Origin: Oscheius dolichura
Taxonomy: Eukaryota > Nematoda > Chromadorea > Rhabditida > Rhabditidae
DNA length: 64,000 nucleotides
NCBI GenBank assembly: GCA_932521035.1
Contig: OW051497.1
Location: 11,780,001-11,844,000 of the forward strand
Direction of reading: 5' to 3'
The translations under genes were made by a program, and so were the position numbers. Positions 1 through 12,500 of this stretch are shown piece after piece. The notes under the pieces were generated by a model. It had not been told where the DNA came from. It saw nothing but the letters and a program-made list of their open reading frames with translations, and ran no database searches. Numbering within the stretch: position 1 is the stretch's first letter; each line of letters opens with the position of its first letter.

Positions 1-3000
1 CAGCTGCCTGGTGAATATGCTAATTGGTGGTGCAATCAAAGACATTCCAAGGCAGTGCCTCTTCCTAATCGGAGCCTTATTATAATAGCTACTCATCAGC
101 TCAGACTGCCTCCCTTAGCGCCCTACTTACTTTTCCTCTCTTACTATATATTGTATTTGCTCGTATTCCGAGACCAGAGGCGTGGGACTTCTGCATTTTT
201 AACGTGGCTGCACTTGAATTTCAAAGAAGTTCGTTCCTTGGCTTGTTTTTACAATGGTGCTCTCTCTCAAAAATTCAAATGTTCATTCTGGCCCTGGTGA
301 TACAGTTATCTCGTTTATTAGAGTGAAATCTCTGGGGTAGACCTATAGCCACGCCTGCTTTCTCCTAAACTGCCGCTAATGTGATTCCCACAAGTTTTGG
401 ACGTCTTGCCCTTTCACCTGGAACATTTTATTTCCTTCAATTTGGATTTTTCTTTAACATTATCGGTGATGGTTCTTATCGCAACATTTTTTATTTTGAC
501 AAACCAACGCGGAGAGAGAGAGAGAGAGAGTTCAAAATTTGTTGCATCAGATTAGCAACTTTTCGGCATTCTCAGCTGTCAGTCAAAGAGTCCAAGGATG
601 TGTCATGGCCGCTTCTGCACTTTCTCATTTTAGCTCAGCTCCTTTTTCGGAAACTATTTACCCCTCTAATAAAGTCCTCTGCTATTTGTCAAGATGTAAA
701 TTTTAACATTTTCTAAAAATGACGTGAAGTCCAACTTTTGCTCTCACCCACTTGAAAATGGCTTCTCATGTGCCGACTTTTTAACATTCCATGGGAAAGA
801 GTAGAAGTAGCAGGAGAGCGTAGTAGAGCTAACTTAACAACCTCATTGGCCATTTAAGACACTCATAAACTGACGCATTAGCTCAAGATTTAGCACGCTA
901 TGTTGCGATAGAAAATCCTCTCTTTTATCCTATTGCTCAGTCTGGTAGTAATTTTAAATGAGCATTCTAAATTCTGACCAGTTTTCTCGGTCTAGAATAA
1001 GGTCGGCGCGCCGGGGCAGACTACCCCGTTCTCTCCCCAAAATGCACTTCTAAAAACAAATCGTCAGCCAAAAAGTATCGCATTTCCTATCTCGGTAATT
1101 ATTTTCATCTAATTGACTATCAATCGTCCTTTGCAAAGTAGATACCACCCCCTCGACGAACGTGTTCTCCAGAGATTCTCGGCACGTCATACCTTGGAAT
1201 AGCTTGCAAATTGTGTCGTCTTCCAATTTATCTCGACCAACTCGAGGAACAAGTTCGTTCCGTGCTCCATTTGTTTAGCCATGATCCTATCTGTGAGCTA
1301 CTCTGTGTTTCTTCCTTGATTCTCTTGTCAAATTAATTGCCCCTTGTGCGTGTTAGCCACTTGTCTTGGAGAACAACAACATTTTTGAATTACGGCCAAT
1401 TTTCGCGCAAAAATTGAGCACGATTTTGAAAAGGTAACGCGTAAAGGGGAGTTATAGTTTGTTTTGCACACGTCAACTAGCATCTCCTCCTCGAGAAACA
1501 CGAATCATTGCCTCGTTTGTCACTGATGCGTCTCTGCGTCTCCCTCTTCTACTTGATGCCTTGGAGTGACCCCCGGGAGCTGAGGGACATCTTTGAATCG
1601 CCTCATATTAGGCAGCATTGCTACTAACTGGATCACATACAGCCATATCGTCATCTGACAAGATTTCAAATTCAATGGTCGTAGAAAAACATACTAAACT
1701 AGTATCAGATATGGGATAAAGAAGGACAAGATTAAGGCTCCCATGAGAGAAATCAGCTGTTCTTTTGACTTCTCGCTGATCTAGTGCGACACACTGGGTT
1801 TATATTTAGCTCTCTCCGGGTTGAAACTTGGCAAAATAAACATTTTGACAGTTTTCTCGGGGCCAGACTGCCCGATGCTCAGAAATCGGTCAGTTCTTAC
1901 TTCCTGTTTCTGATTTTCGCCTATTATTCTTTGCTATTATTGAGAAGTGGCCCGTATCCTGGCGTTTCACAGAAGCCCTCGGGGCGAAAGATGGGAACAC
2001 AAGGGTCGCTTATATTTATCAACCTCAGTGAAAAGCAGAGAACAATCACTTCTTTAAAGATAGTTGTGTTTTCTTGTTTCTCACCCACATGTCACATGGG
2101 CGAACAGCTCCCACAAATTTGTAACTCACACTCTTAATGTGGTGACCCTTCTTTAGCCGGGGCTTGCGCCTCTTGGGATGGATTACGCTATCGCAAGCAG
2201 TCGCTTAAATCCTCGTTTGGACATCTTTCTACATAACATTTGGGGTTTGCTCTGATCACGTTTACCCACTAATTGCTTTAAAAACGTTCGCAGACATTGC
2301 CAAACGGGAAAATCCAATGTTCCTACAGTAGAAGAAGGCGATAAATAGGGGAAGATGATAGCTGGTAGTAGAACACGCGACGTCTACAATTGCACTTATG
2401 TCCACACGTTCCTGCAGAAGGGATTCAAAGCTAAGTCAATAGGCATGCTTTATGTATACAAGACCCTGTCCTTTTACGTCCCAGACGGAGATCATTTCCT
2501 GCTTGAAAGTACCACCTCAACCGACTTTACTAGCTTGATCAATTACCTGATAAGGAAATTGCCATCCAAATAAAAAAACTCTCTCTCTTTCTATTTTGTT
2601 TAGGAACACGCTTCTTTTTCTTACTCTACTGGTTAATAAAATCCCCCCGCTCGAGAGTTAATTTCTAATCCCATTTTTTCTTCCTTTATAATTGCATTGC
2701 AGTGGACTTTTTCGATTCCAACTCAACTGCCCATTGTTGCCTTTTGACTATTCTTAGACTGAGAACACTCACCCCCAACGTATTGCTGCGCCTCCTCCTT
2801 ATTCCTCAAAGTCAAAATCAAGCTAATAACATCTATGGAGGATACCCCCCTCCCCCGTATACTATGTTCTACACTTTGTGGTTCCTTCTGAAGAATACGA
2901 ATCCCATAAATCTACTAGGATAGGCCGTCACCGGGCAGCCGGCCAATGGCAGCAAGGTTCTCTTACCACCTGCAGTCATGTTTGTTTTAATTTATAAGAA

Positions 3001-3545
3001 TCCAGGCAGACGACTTCCTTTGTTATAACAGACGAGGATGGCTCGTCTTGCGGCATGGCTATTGGTGTCGCTGAAATCCCTTGCTGGGCGGCTCAAAATT
3101 CAAAAAACACTTGATTCTTTGTTCTTTTTGCTCCACTGGTTTTGTTCGAAATTGAGTTAGTAGACTAGAAAAAAACCTTTAAAGCGTTCTATAAGAGCCC
3201 ATGTTTTTCTCGCCCTATAAAGTCGCACATTAGTAACCGACTTAACGCCCAAATGCCTTCGAGAAAAACCTATTTCCGGTCACAAACATCTGAAATTCCT
3301 CCGCTTTTTAGTTTAAAACCCACACCCACCTACCTTTGCGCCCTTTTCTTGACAATTTCAGTCTTGTTTTAACTAGAGCCGCGAGATTGCTCGCTTCGCT
3401 CACCTTTGACAATGGCCCATGTCTGCTCGTCGCCTTGGGAGGGCGATTTTGCTCTCACTTTTTTCATTGTTTATGGGACCAGGGGGTTCCCCTAAACATC
3501 CCTCTTATTTACCAGCTCTTTGTCTTCCTAATATTAAAATTTGCA
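1..3545. other. Upstream non-coding stretch
   Basis: I see no gene here. Open frames are short, lack protein-like composition and are not joined by plausible splice sites. A GA dinucleotide run of about ten units lies at 511-530. A TATA-like CTATAAA lies near 3214-3220, about 330 bases before the neurexin start, and is a weak promoter candidate. The plus strand is visibly pyrimidine-rich. It probably holds neurexin 5' regulatory sequence or outron. Confidence 0.5.
511..530. repeat. GA dinucleotide microsatellite
   Basis: About ten GA units in a row. A shorter similar run lies near 46092-46108. Simple repeats with no other context. Confidence 0.9.
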
Positions 3546-3551
3546 GATGTG

Positions 3552-6500
3552 ATGCGGTTTATGATATTTCGAGATGGCCTCCCTTGGCCATGGTTCATCT
3601 TTCTCCCTTCTATATCACTTGCTGTGATCTTATCCGGCTCCCCTCAAAGTTATGCCAGGTACACTGTCCTTCATATGTTTTTCATTTTCCTTTTAGGTAC
3701 CCAAAATGGGCGCATTCATACGAAAACTCATTATCACTCGAGCTCAAAACGAAACAGTCCAATGGGCTGCTGTTGTACACAGATGACGGAGGAGTAGCTG
3801 GAAATTTCTATAGCATATCAATATCAGACGGGAGGATACAGTTAGACTTTAGGTAATTTTTCGTATTCCTTTATAGTATTTATTTTTCTTCAGGTTAGGA
3901 GATCGTGGTAGCGATTTTGGACAGAGAAGACCAGTAACCACTATAAGAATAGAAGAAGTGCGAGTGGATGATGATAGATGGCACACTTTACGAGTTCATC
4001 AGGTAGTTTTATCCCTGTAGGATCTATAACTTTTAATCCAGAGCTTTGAAAACGTAAAATTGGAGCTGGACTACACGCTGGTCTTCAAGATACTTAATCA
4101 ACGAAGTTTCGTCTTTGGGAATATTCAGAAAAACTCAGATGTTTTTGTGGGTGGCCTCCCAAGGGACGTTCATCAACTGCCTATTCTCAGCTCGCCGCTT
4201 AGGCGGCATTCAAGGCATTTGGCAGTAAACGTTAGGAATCTTGTTTATAGGTTATATCCTCAAGGTGAGAAATGGGAATATCCTCCACACTAGGCTCTTT
4301 AGGGGAAACATCGCCCCAATTGCTGGATGGCAATGGAATTAGACACAATGAAGACGACTATTGTAGACCGAGCGGCGTATGTTCACTTCTTATATTTTAC
4401 ACAGAAGTCATTTAGTTTTCCTCAAGGGAAATATTCACTTGCCAACATGGAGGCCGTTGCTATTCGAAAACAGATGGACCAGGTTGCGATTGTACGATGA
4501 GTGACCACGAAGGGAAACATTGCGAGATCGGTTAGCCGTTACCAATTGCCTCGTAAATCGTGCACTTGCAGAAAAAGTAGATGCGGAGTTGACATTTTCT
4601 GGCCACGAATGGCTTGGATACGACGTGTCGGCTAATGTTTCGGCTATGGTCAAAGCCAAAAGGGAAAATCTCACAATGGCGTTTAAAACGGTCCACGGGA
4701 CAGCGATGCTATTCTATGCTGGAGATGATAAGGCAGGTTGTTACAGTACCTTATCATGTCATCTTTAGAGCTATATTCATTTGATGTTAGACCAGGGTGC
4801 ACTAATTGCCACGTCAAAATTTGAAGGAACGGATCCCAGATTGATTAGGATGTTCAATTCCTATCCCGGAGAACGCTATGACGATGACTCATGGCACACC
4901 GTGGTCTTGGAGAGGACTCTTCAAATGGTGGGTAGCGCGCCTATCCAGGAGATAGGATATAAACTAATGTTTTTACCAAAACAAAACGTGAGATCCACAT
5001 CGCTTCAGCACTCTGAGAAGATGGCGGCGGTACACGTAAGTTAGCGTTGGCTATGTGTGCCGCTTTTTTCCTTTTATTCCTACGTTTGGAATGCGCTTCC
5101 TTCTTCTTCCTATACTTCCTCCTACGTTTAACTAACCTTATTTTCCATCTCAAAAGTCATAGCATTATGCCTTCTTCAGATGACTTTGATTGTTGACGGA
5201 AGACGGGATGAAATACGACAATACGCGCCCGAGTTGGACTGGATAAGTAATAATCACGCCTTTCTTGGAGGGATCCCAACTGGAAGAACTGCTCATGGAG
5301 TAGCCAGAAACCCGTTTCGTGGTTGTATGAAACTGGTTAGAATAGTTTACAAAAGTTTAAAATTGATTCTGTACAGGTGCAGTATGAAGCAGACGCCATC
5401 CAAGTTCAATTCGTCAACTTAGCCGATCAGGGTTATGGTCAGAGCGTGATAAGATCAGGAGGAGAACTCAGCTACTCCTGTAAAAACCCATTTCAACATG
5501 CTGACGTCATTAACTTTGACCCTACTTCGAGTGCTCTCGTTCTGCCATCCATCAACACCGATCCCAAGGGCGGAAGTCTTTGTAAGGGTCACGAGATCAT
5601 TTCTGAAAGACTTCCAAATTTCAGCCTTCTCCTTTCGAGCGGCCGAACCCGATGGACTTGTATTCTATCATGGAGCACTGACTGACAACTCTTCTGAGTT
5701 CATTGCATTTGAACTCCTAGATGGGCATCTTTTCATGGTCATAGATCTGGGAGCAGGTCCTGTACGCTTACAGGTATATTTATATGAAGGGTGTTTACTT
5801 CTTTTAACAGACAACTGCGAAGAAAGTTACCGAAGGAAACGACTGGCACAGCGTGTATATGGAAAGGCTGAGAAGAACTGGAAGTGTTGTTGTAGACCAA
5901 CAGAAGACGGACTTCTCCACCCCTGGAACGTCTGCCAATCTGGATGTCGGTAAGTGTTTCTTCTTGAGAATTTGAAAGAAAGATAATTGTTAGCTGACCC
6001 GGTCTATATCGGTGGTATTCCTTCAACTTCAATCGTTTTCCCCTCTTCTGTATGGACCATTAATCTCAGAAAAGGATTTGTTGGCTGTATCAAAAATGTC
6101 AGATTCAATGGGTTAAGTGCCAAAATAGCCAATGTTTTGGAAAACTCCAATGCAACAGGTAGCATGTTCACTCCTCTTTAACATTTCGTATTAGGTGTCT
6201 CTCTGGGATGTCCTGTGCAGGCACCAGGAACCAAATGCCATCCCAATCCTTGCCAGAACTATGGAGTATGCACTGAAGGCTTGCTTTCTTTCCACTGTGA
6301 TTGCTTCGCCGTCAATAAAGAAGGACCTACGTGTAATCTCGGTCTGCTATCCTTTGTTCTCGTAAACAGTTATTATTCCAGAGCTTACTGTAGTTGAACT
6401 CGACGGAGAGAAATCGTCCCTGTCTATCCTCCCTAAAGCTGTGATGTCTGAAGCCGAAGACATATCTGTTAGATTTCGAGTGAGCATTTCCGTAAACTCC

Positions 6501-9500
6501 CGTAACATTCGTTTAGTCTGAATCTTCGAGAGGAACAATGCTGGAAACAAGATCTGTTAGAAAAACTCGAGATAGAATAACTCTTCAAATTGAAGGAAAA
6601 GAGCTGAAACTGCAGATAGAGACAGACCGTTACAACCATGTAATTTATTCTTTCTTCTCGCATTTGTATCTTTTCTAGTCTTTCTCCTGGGGAAACGATG
6701 CTGCTGATGGAAAATGGCACACTGCACAGGTCAAGCGAAGAGGAAATCATCTTCTATTGAACTTTGATGGAAAGTGGGGAAAGAGCTGTGAGCACTAGCT
6801 TATACTAATGTCATAGATATGTATATTCAGACTATCTCCCATATTCTGTACTAGTGGAAATGGATGAGATGACAGGAGGAAGATCGCTAAGACCAGATGA
6901 TTTACAAGACCCTCCTTTTAAAGGCCAAATGACAAAACTTGTAATACTACAGTATCCTCCTTCCTAAAATTATATTTTAGACATTGAATGGTATTGACAT
7001 TCTGGAAAAATCGAAGAAAGAAGGAAGATCTTCAAAGGAATCCAAGGGACAACGGAACATGTAAAGTGCACCTTCCAATAATAATAATGTAAATCTTTAG
7101 AAAATCAAAACAAGGTGCTGTTTCTTTCACAAACACTACGGGTTATGTGTTGTACTCTCCGGCAAAGGTGCGTCATCCCTCTTCTAGTATTTACCCCTTT
7201 TAGATATCATCACTTACGGGTCAATTTCGGGTATCTTTCAAATTTCAAACGTTGATTAAAACAGCCATCCTTTTTACAACAATCCCTGGTGAAACAGCAG
7301 ACAATCTTCTTCTCCAGTTGGTCAGTGGAAGGTATGCGTCCCCCTTTAAACGTGTCTAATGCATTCGCGTCAGAGTGAGATTTTCTCTCCACAATAGGGG
7401 AGAAGATATCCAGATGACGTCCCCTCGCGTTTCCGGAAGTCAACAGCTCAGTGACATGCGATGGCATGCCGTCCTCGTGTATCAGGTAGCCGTCTCCCAT
7501 TTTAAAAGAATAAACAATGATGATTAAAGGACTCCAAGACCAAAGACTACATGATGCTCATTGACAATACCAGCGTTATAGCGGCATCCGAATCCAAGAA
7601 AGAACTGAAACTATCGGGTGCCGTAGTCTTAGGAGGACTGCCCAAGGCTATTCCTGCTCGTGGCTTCCGGGGTTGCATGTCCACTTTACGGATAAATGAC
7701 CGTCCGGTGGACATCTTAGACGAGGCGGATGATAAAGCTGAGGTTCTCCAGGGGTGTGCAGGTGAATTATTAACATTGTTCTCAAAGACTCTGAGGCTCA
7801 AACCTCTCGGGTCTCCTAGGTACAACAAAGCAAGAAACTCTGACGGTTGAATATATAATTTTCAGGTCCAATTGCCAGATGCTCTCCGGCAGCTTGTTCA
7901 AATGGAGGAAGATGTGTGCAACAATGGCACGCAATCAGATGCGACTGCACACTAACCGCTCATTCGGGGGACCGTTGTCAAGAGCCGGGAACAACGGTCT
8001 CCTTCATGGGGGAACCATCTGCCGTTTACTATGAGTACCCCGTGGGGGAGATGCCGAGCTCCTCACAAGATTATCTCGTGCTGGCTTTTAAAACCATACA
8101 AACCAACGGAGTCCTCTTCTCAGTAGAATGCGCAGCAGACGAAGATTTCCTGACAGTGTACCTGGTAGAGTGACTGCATAACAGGAAATGTGAATATTCT
8201 TAGGATGGCGGCTATGTTCAGATGCGCTATAATCTGGGAAGTAGAGAACACCACGTAGGCTACTTCAGCCAGAAGGTCAATGATGGAAAGGTCCACATCC
8301 TCAAGATCCTGCGTCATCATGTAAAGTCCACGTTGAAATTGGACAGAGGACCGGCAGTTCGTTATTCTCCGAAATGTAGTCGAGCAATCATATTAGCAGA
8401 AAAAAGGCCTTTCAGCAGCTGGAGATGAACTTGTTACTTTGAACATGCACTGGCGTCTGAGCATTGGAGCCGCCTTCAATGCTAAGCATATCCAAGAGGA
8501 TCGAAAACGACGTCGCCGTTCTATGAAGTTGTTTGACCCATTTCAGGGAGAAATATCCGGTGTAAACTTCAACGGCGTTCACATATTACAGCTATACGCA
8601 GAAGGTACACATTTTGAAATCTTTTTGACTATAGTTGGAGAGGGAGGCGAGGCATCCGTAAATGGGAAGATCTGACTGCCACTAATAGATTTTGAGTCAC
8701 ATCCTACGATATCTCCCGCTCCTCATTTCCATTGAGATATATACTCAGATCCTAATTCTTCCTAGTTTAGCCAACCAGATATTAAATAAACACTGAGCTT
8801 CCCGTAGTGCGCGTGATGACCCCATATCCAATGAATTTTTCAAAACACGAGGAAAGTCAAGGTTCAGAGAAGGTTAGGGGGGAGTAAAGTACACTGGCGT
8901 CGCTTAGTCCCAGTAACCAGGTGGTAGCCGTTACGAGGTTTGCACATACACACTAATTAGTCACTCGTATAGGCAGAGGGCTGCAATTATGGATTTCAGG
9001 CAGGAGGCGATTTCCCGCTTTCGGGAGATACTCCCGACGCAGGAGAGGGGGGCTCTTCTCACCAATGAGACGCAAACAACATTTCGTCCTCCCGGCACAC
9101 GCACCCTCACCCCATTACTCGACTTTGCTTCCGATATCCTTTTGCCTATTTTCTTATGCTACGCACCACGCACGAAGTCGGCTATCATATGCTCGGAAAG
9201 TGTGTCATGATAAAAAATCATTATAATTTCCCATGAGCTACTTTTGCTTCCCCCGCGCGGGGGTCCAGAAGCGTGTAGAGTCTTCTTGACTTTATGTCTC
9301 TAAAATTGTTTCTTGTCCCGCGGATTCCTTCTAACGCACTCAACCGTATCAAAGAGCCGTGCGAGCTTTTAGAGTACGTAGCGTTCCGATTGTTTCCGTC
9401 CACGCCGTGCTCCACTCCCTAAGCCCGGTTCCACTTTTGCTTGGTTTATCAAGACGAAGAAGTTAATCCCAGCCGGCCGCTTGCCGTTCGAAACGCCTCG

Positions 9501-12500
9501 TGACGCCTCGCCTTTCCGGGTCTTTCTTTCTTTACTACGTCGGAAGAAAATCAAATCCTCTTGAGAAGTAGCTTTCTCGTTGCGGCTCCTTCCCCCCAAT
9601 GACCACAAGTAATAGCCACCGCCAAACAGAGCTTATTAAGTGCAGAAACTAGAGAGCAAAAGTGCTATCGACCGAGCACGACGCGCTCACGAGAACCCCT
9701 TCGAAGAGTACAAATTATTATACGCACTCTAAATTGACCAGTTAAATATTCACGTCTCTTTCATATTTTCCATTTTTTTGTTTTCTGAAACCTGCTGTCA
9801 TACATCAGACCTAAGGCGCCTTTGTGATTTACGTCTCCCGTTTCCACGTCAACGCACCAATTGACCCTCCCGCTGAATAATATCTAATATTCTCTCGGAC
9901 ATTCAGCTAGATTGTATGTATTGCAATGCCCCATGAATGGCGTAAAAAGGCTGTTGCCAATCTTTACACACATCTAAATGGGGTTAATTTTCGCGGCTCA
10001 ACGTTGTGCACATTTCGATCATTTCATAATTCCGAAACATTCGCACTTTCTTGTCTTTATTCCACCTGGTTTTCTCTATAATTGTTCTATTGTACAGTAG
10101 AATTTGCGCCTTCCTAAGCAACTACGGGATATTTGGCTGCTCTCGTGATGAATGGCCAATGCTTACCGCGCGACCATTTGTCTTTAAAAGATGTTCCTTT
10201 CAAATTAATGGCATCCTTCTCTCTTCTCGCAGTCTTGTCCAGTCATTCGCACAGCTGTAGCCCAGACTGCAACTGGTAATGAAAAGATTGTTTTGAGCGC
10301 ACATACTCATTGACGCGATTCCATTTCCAAGGAGCAAAATAGCTATTGTTAAGCTTCCTGGATTGTATATTATTTTCCCCTTGATTTTTATAATAATCTG
10401 AATCAAAGCAGGGGGCGGGAGAAGTCACACGCTGGTCGTGGGAAAGGTGTTTATTCCTCACGGGCCATCAAACTAAGTTGAAGTTTCTCTCTTCTCCCCC
10501 TGCCTCGCGGTCTCTCTTTTTCCCTGTAGCTATGACGACCTTCCGGTAACTCGTAAAAGATGTTTATGAGTGAGATCATTCCAAGTTGCTAGGACTCAGG
10601 TCATTTTGCTGCTTTCCGTGCTCCGCTCATACTTTTATGAATGTCTGACGGGTAGTCTTCTTTGCAGCGAAACTTCTTCCTCTCTCCCACCCACCGTGAA
10701 TATTTCGAAAGATGTTCCTCCAAGTGGCAGCTTTAGAGTATAAACTTTGCTTTTTTGATTTATTCATGAATTTTTGACTGCTTTAATTTGTTGGCGGAGA
10801 AATATATGTGGGGGTAATCAATCCAAAATAGGCAATTTCCGGTGAAATCGGATCAACCAATGCACTTGGACGTTAGCCCAGCAGGTTCAAGACTAATTCT
10901 ATATTCATGACCGATTTCCGCACTCCCTAATAGTGATCTCGCATTCCCTCTCTCACGTTCCCACTCCCACAGACTCTTTCAGCAGCTATCGCATTCATCC
11001 TTCTTCTTTTTGAGTTGAGACTCGTTTTTTTCAGGCTCTCCCCGAGTGTTCTCCATTGGTCCTGTTCAGAAGACCGTCATTGCGCAGGCGCCGTCGTCTA
11101 GTGTTGGAGAGGACGTCATGATAGGGGAAGAGAGCCAAGAGGTTTGTTTACTTCTTTTGATTGTAGGATATAATGTTATTTCAGAATGTTAGCGACGCTT
11201 TGATAGAATCCCTGGGTGCCAGTTGTCTCTCCGAAGAAGAACGCCAGTCCTGTTTTGTGGACACTGATGAAAGTGGTATGTTTTTCGAAGTTGTCTTTTC
11301 CAGACGGTTGGGATTAGGTTAGATGAAGTTCAGTCGGAGATTACCCGAATAGGGCGTAGACCACGTCAACTCTTAATTTGGGAAAATATATCTGACATGT
11401 CGGCTCAAAGATCGGCAGATTCTTGATATACGGGAAGGGAACGGACCCTGACCGTATCTGTTGGGGTATGGGAACGCTCAAAAAGCAACACGACTGACCT
11501 TTTTAATTGTGCTCCTTGGGCCGAACGTTCTGAATTGAGCCGTTGAGCGTGAGAACACGTGTCCGGTGGAATATACAGCCCCGTGGCCAAATGCACTCAC
11601 CGGCTTTACTTTCAATTCTTGACCAGTGAATTTTCTTTCTATTGTTATTCCATTATCGTAGCGGCAAAGCCGATTTGAACGGCATTTCAGTGAATCGGCT
11701 CATTCTAGTCCCACAGTGGCTGTTATGCTAAAGAGCCAGCCTACGGCATCATCGCCAGATCCATTTACATACGCTTCTGATTGTTCTATGACCTTGCGCC
11801 AGCTCCAAACCTCTCCGGGGAACTCGTGTCCTACTCAAAAAGAGCCATTGAAGAGCAGTTGCTGCCATTCTTTTATGTCCAGACCGGCGAGAGTTCCTTC
11901 TAATAACAAAAAGCCGAACGACGATTGCTCGTGATAATCTCTGCGGAAACAGTGCATTAGCTCCGTAAGAGGGCACGCATCCATCCATTTTGCGGGAGCG
12001 CCCTCGTATCCATCTTCACAACGAAACATCCCGTCACCGCTCCCTATGGACATCTCCCTCCCACATTCGGGATCCTAGCACTGCAGTCTCTATCTGCCTC
12101 TTTTTCTGTTCCATCATTTCTGGTCGGACACTGCAAACGCCATAAGACCATATGTCGGCCGGTTTTGGGCTTTTCTTTTCAGCTCGTCCCGACATTATCC
12201 ATAACATTCATCTGTCAGGCTTACCCAAATTTGGATGCGCCTTCCTGCCATACATTTTGTCAAATTTAAAACGGTCCAATTTTGAAGATATTATGGTCAT
12301 ATTTTGCAAATAGATAAAGTTTAAATCGGAATTAATACTGATGGCAAACACTACTCCTCCTCCAGCCTTTCGTAGTTTGAACTAAGCGCTGCAAATTGTC
12401 CCTCCGACGGAAATATCTCACTCCTACGATGTTTTAGAGAGTATTCCCTCTGCTCTTATTCTGGTAGCACACGTAGGACCAGTGATGCGTCGGTTAATTA

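Noticed and set aside
4928-5179. Alternative exon in the 252-nt neurexin LNS2 intron
   Set aside because: Open frame reading into it is read-through; LQM joins TLIVDGR directly and restores the domain.
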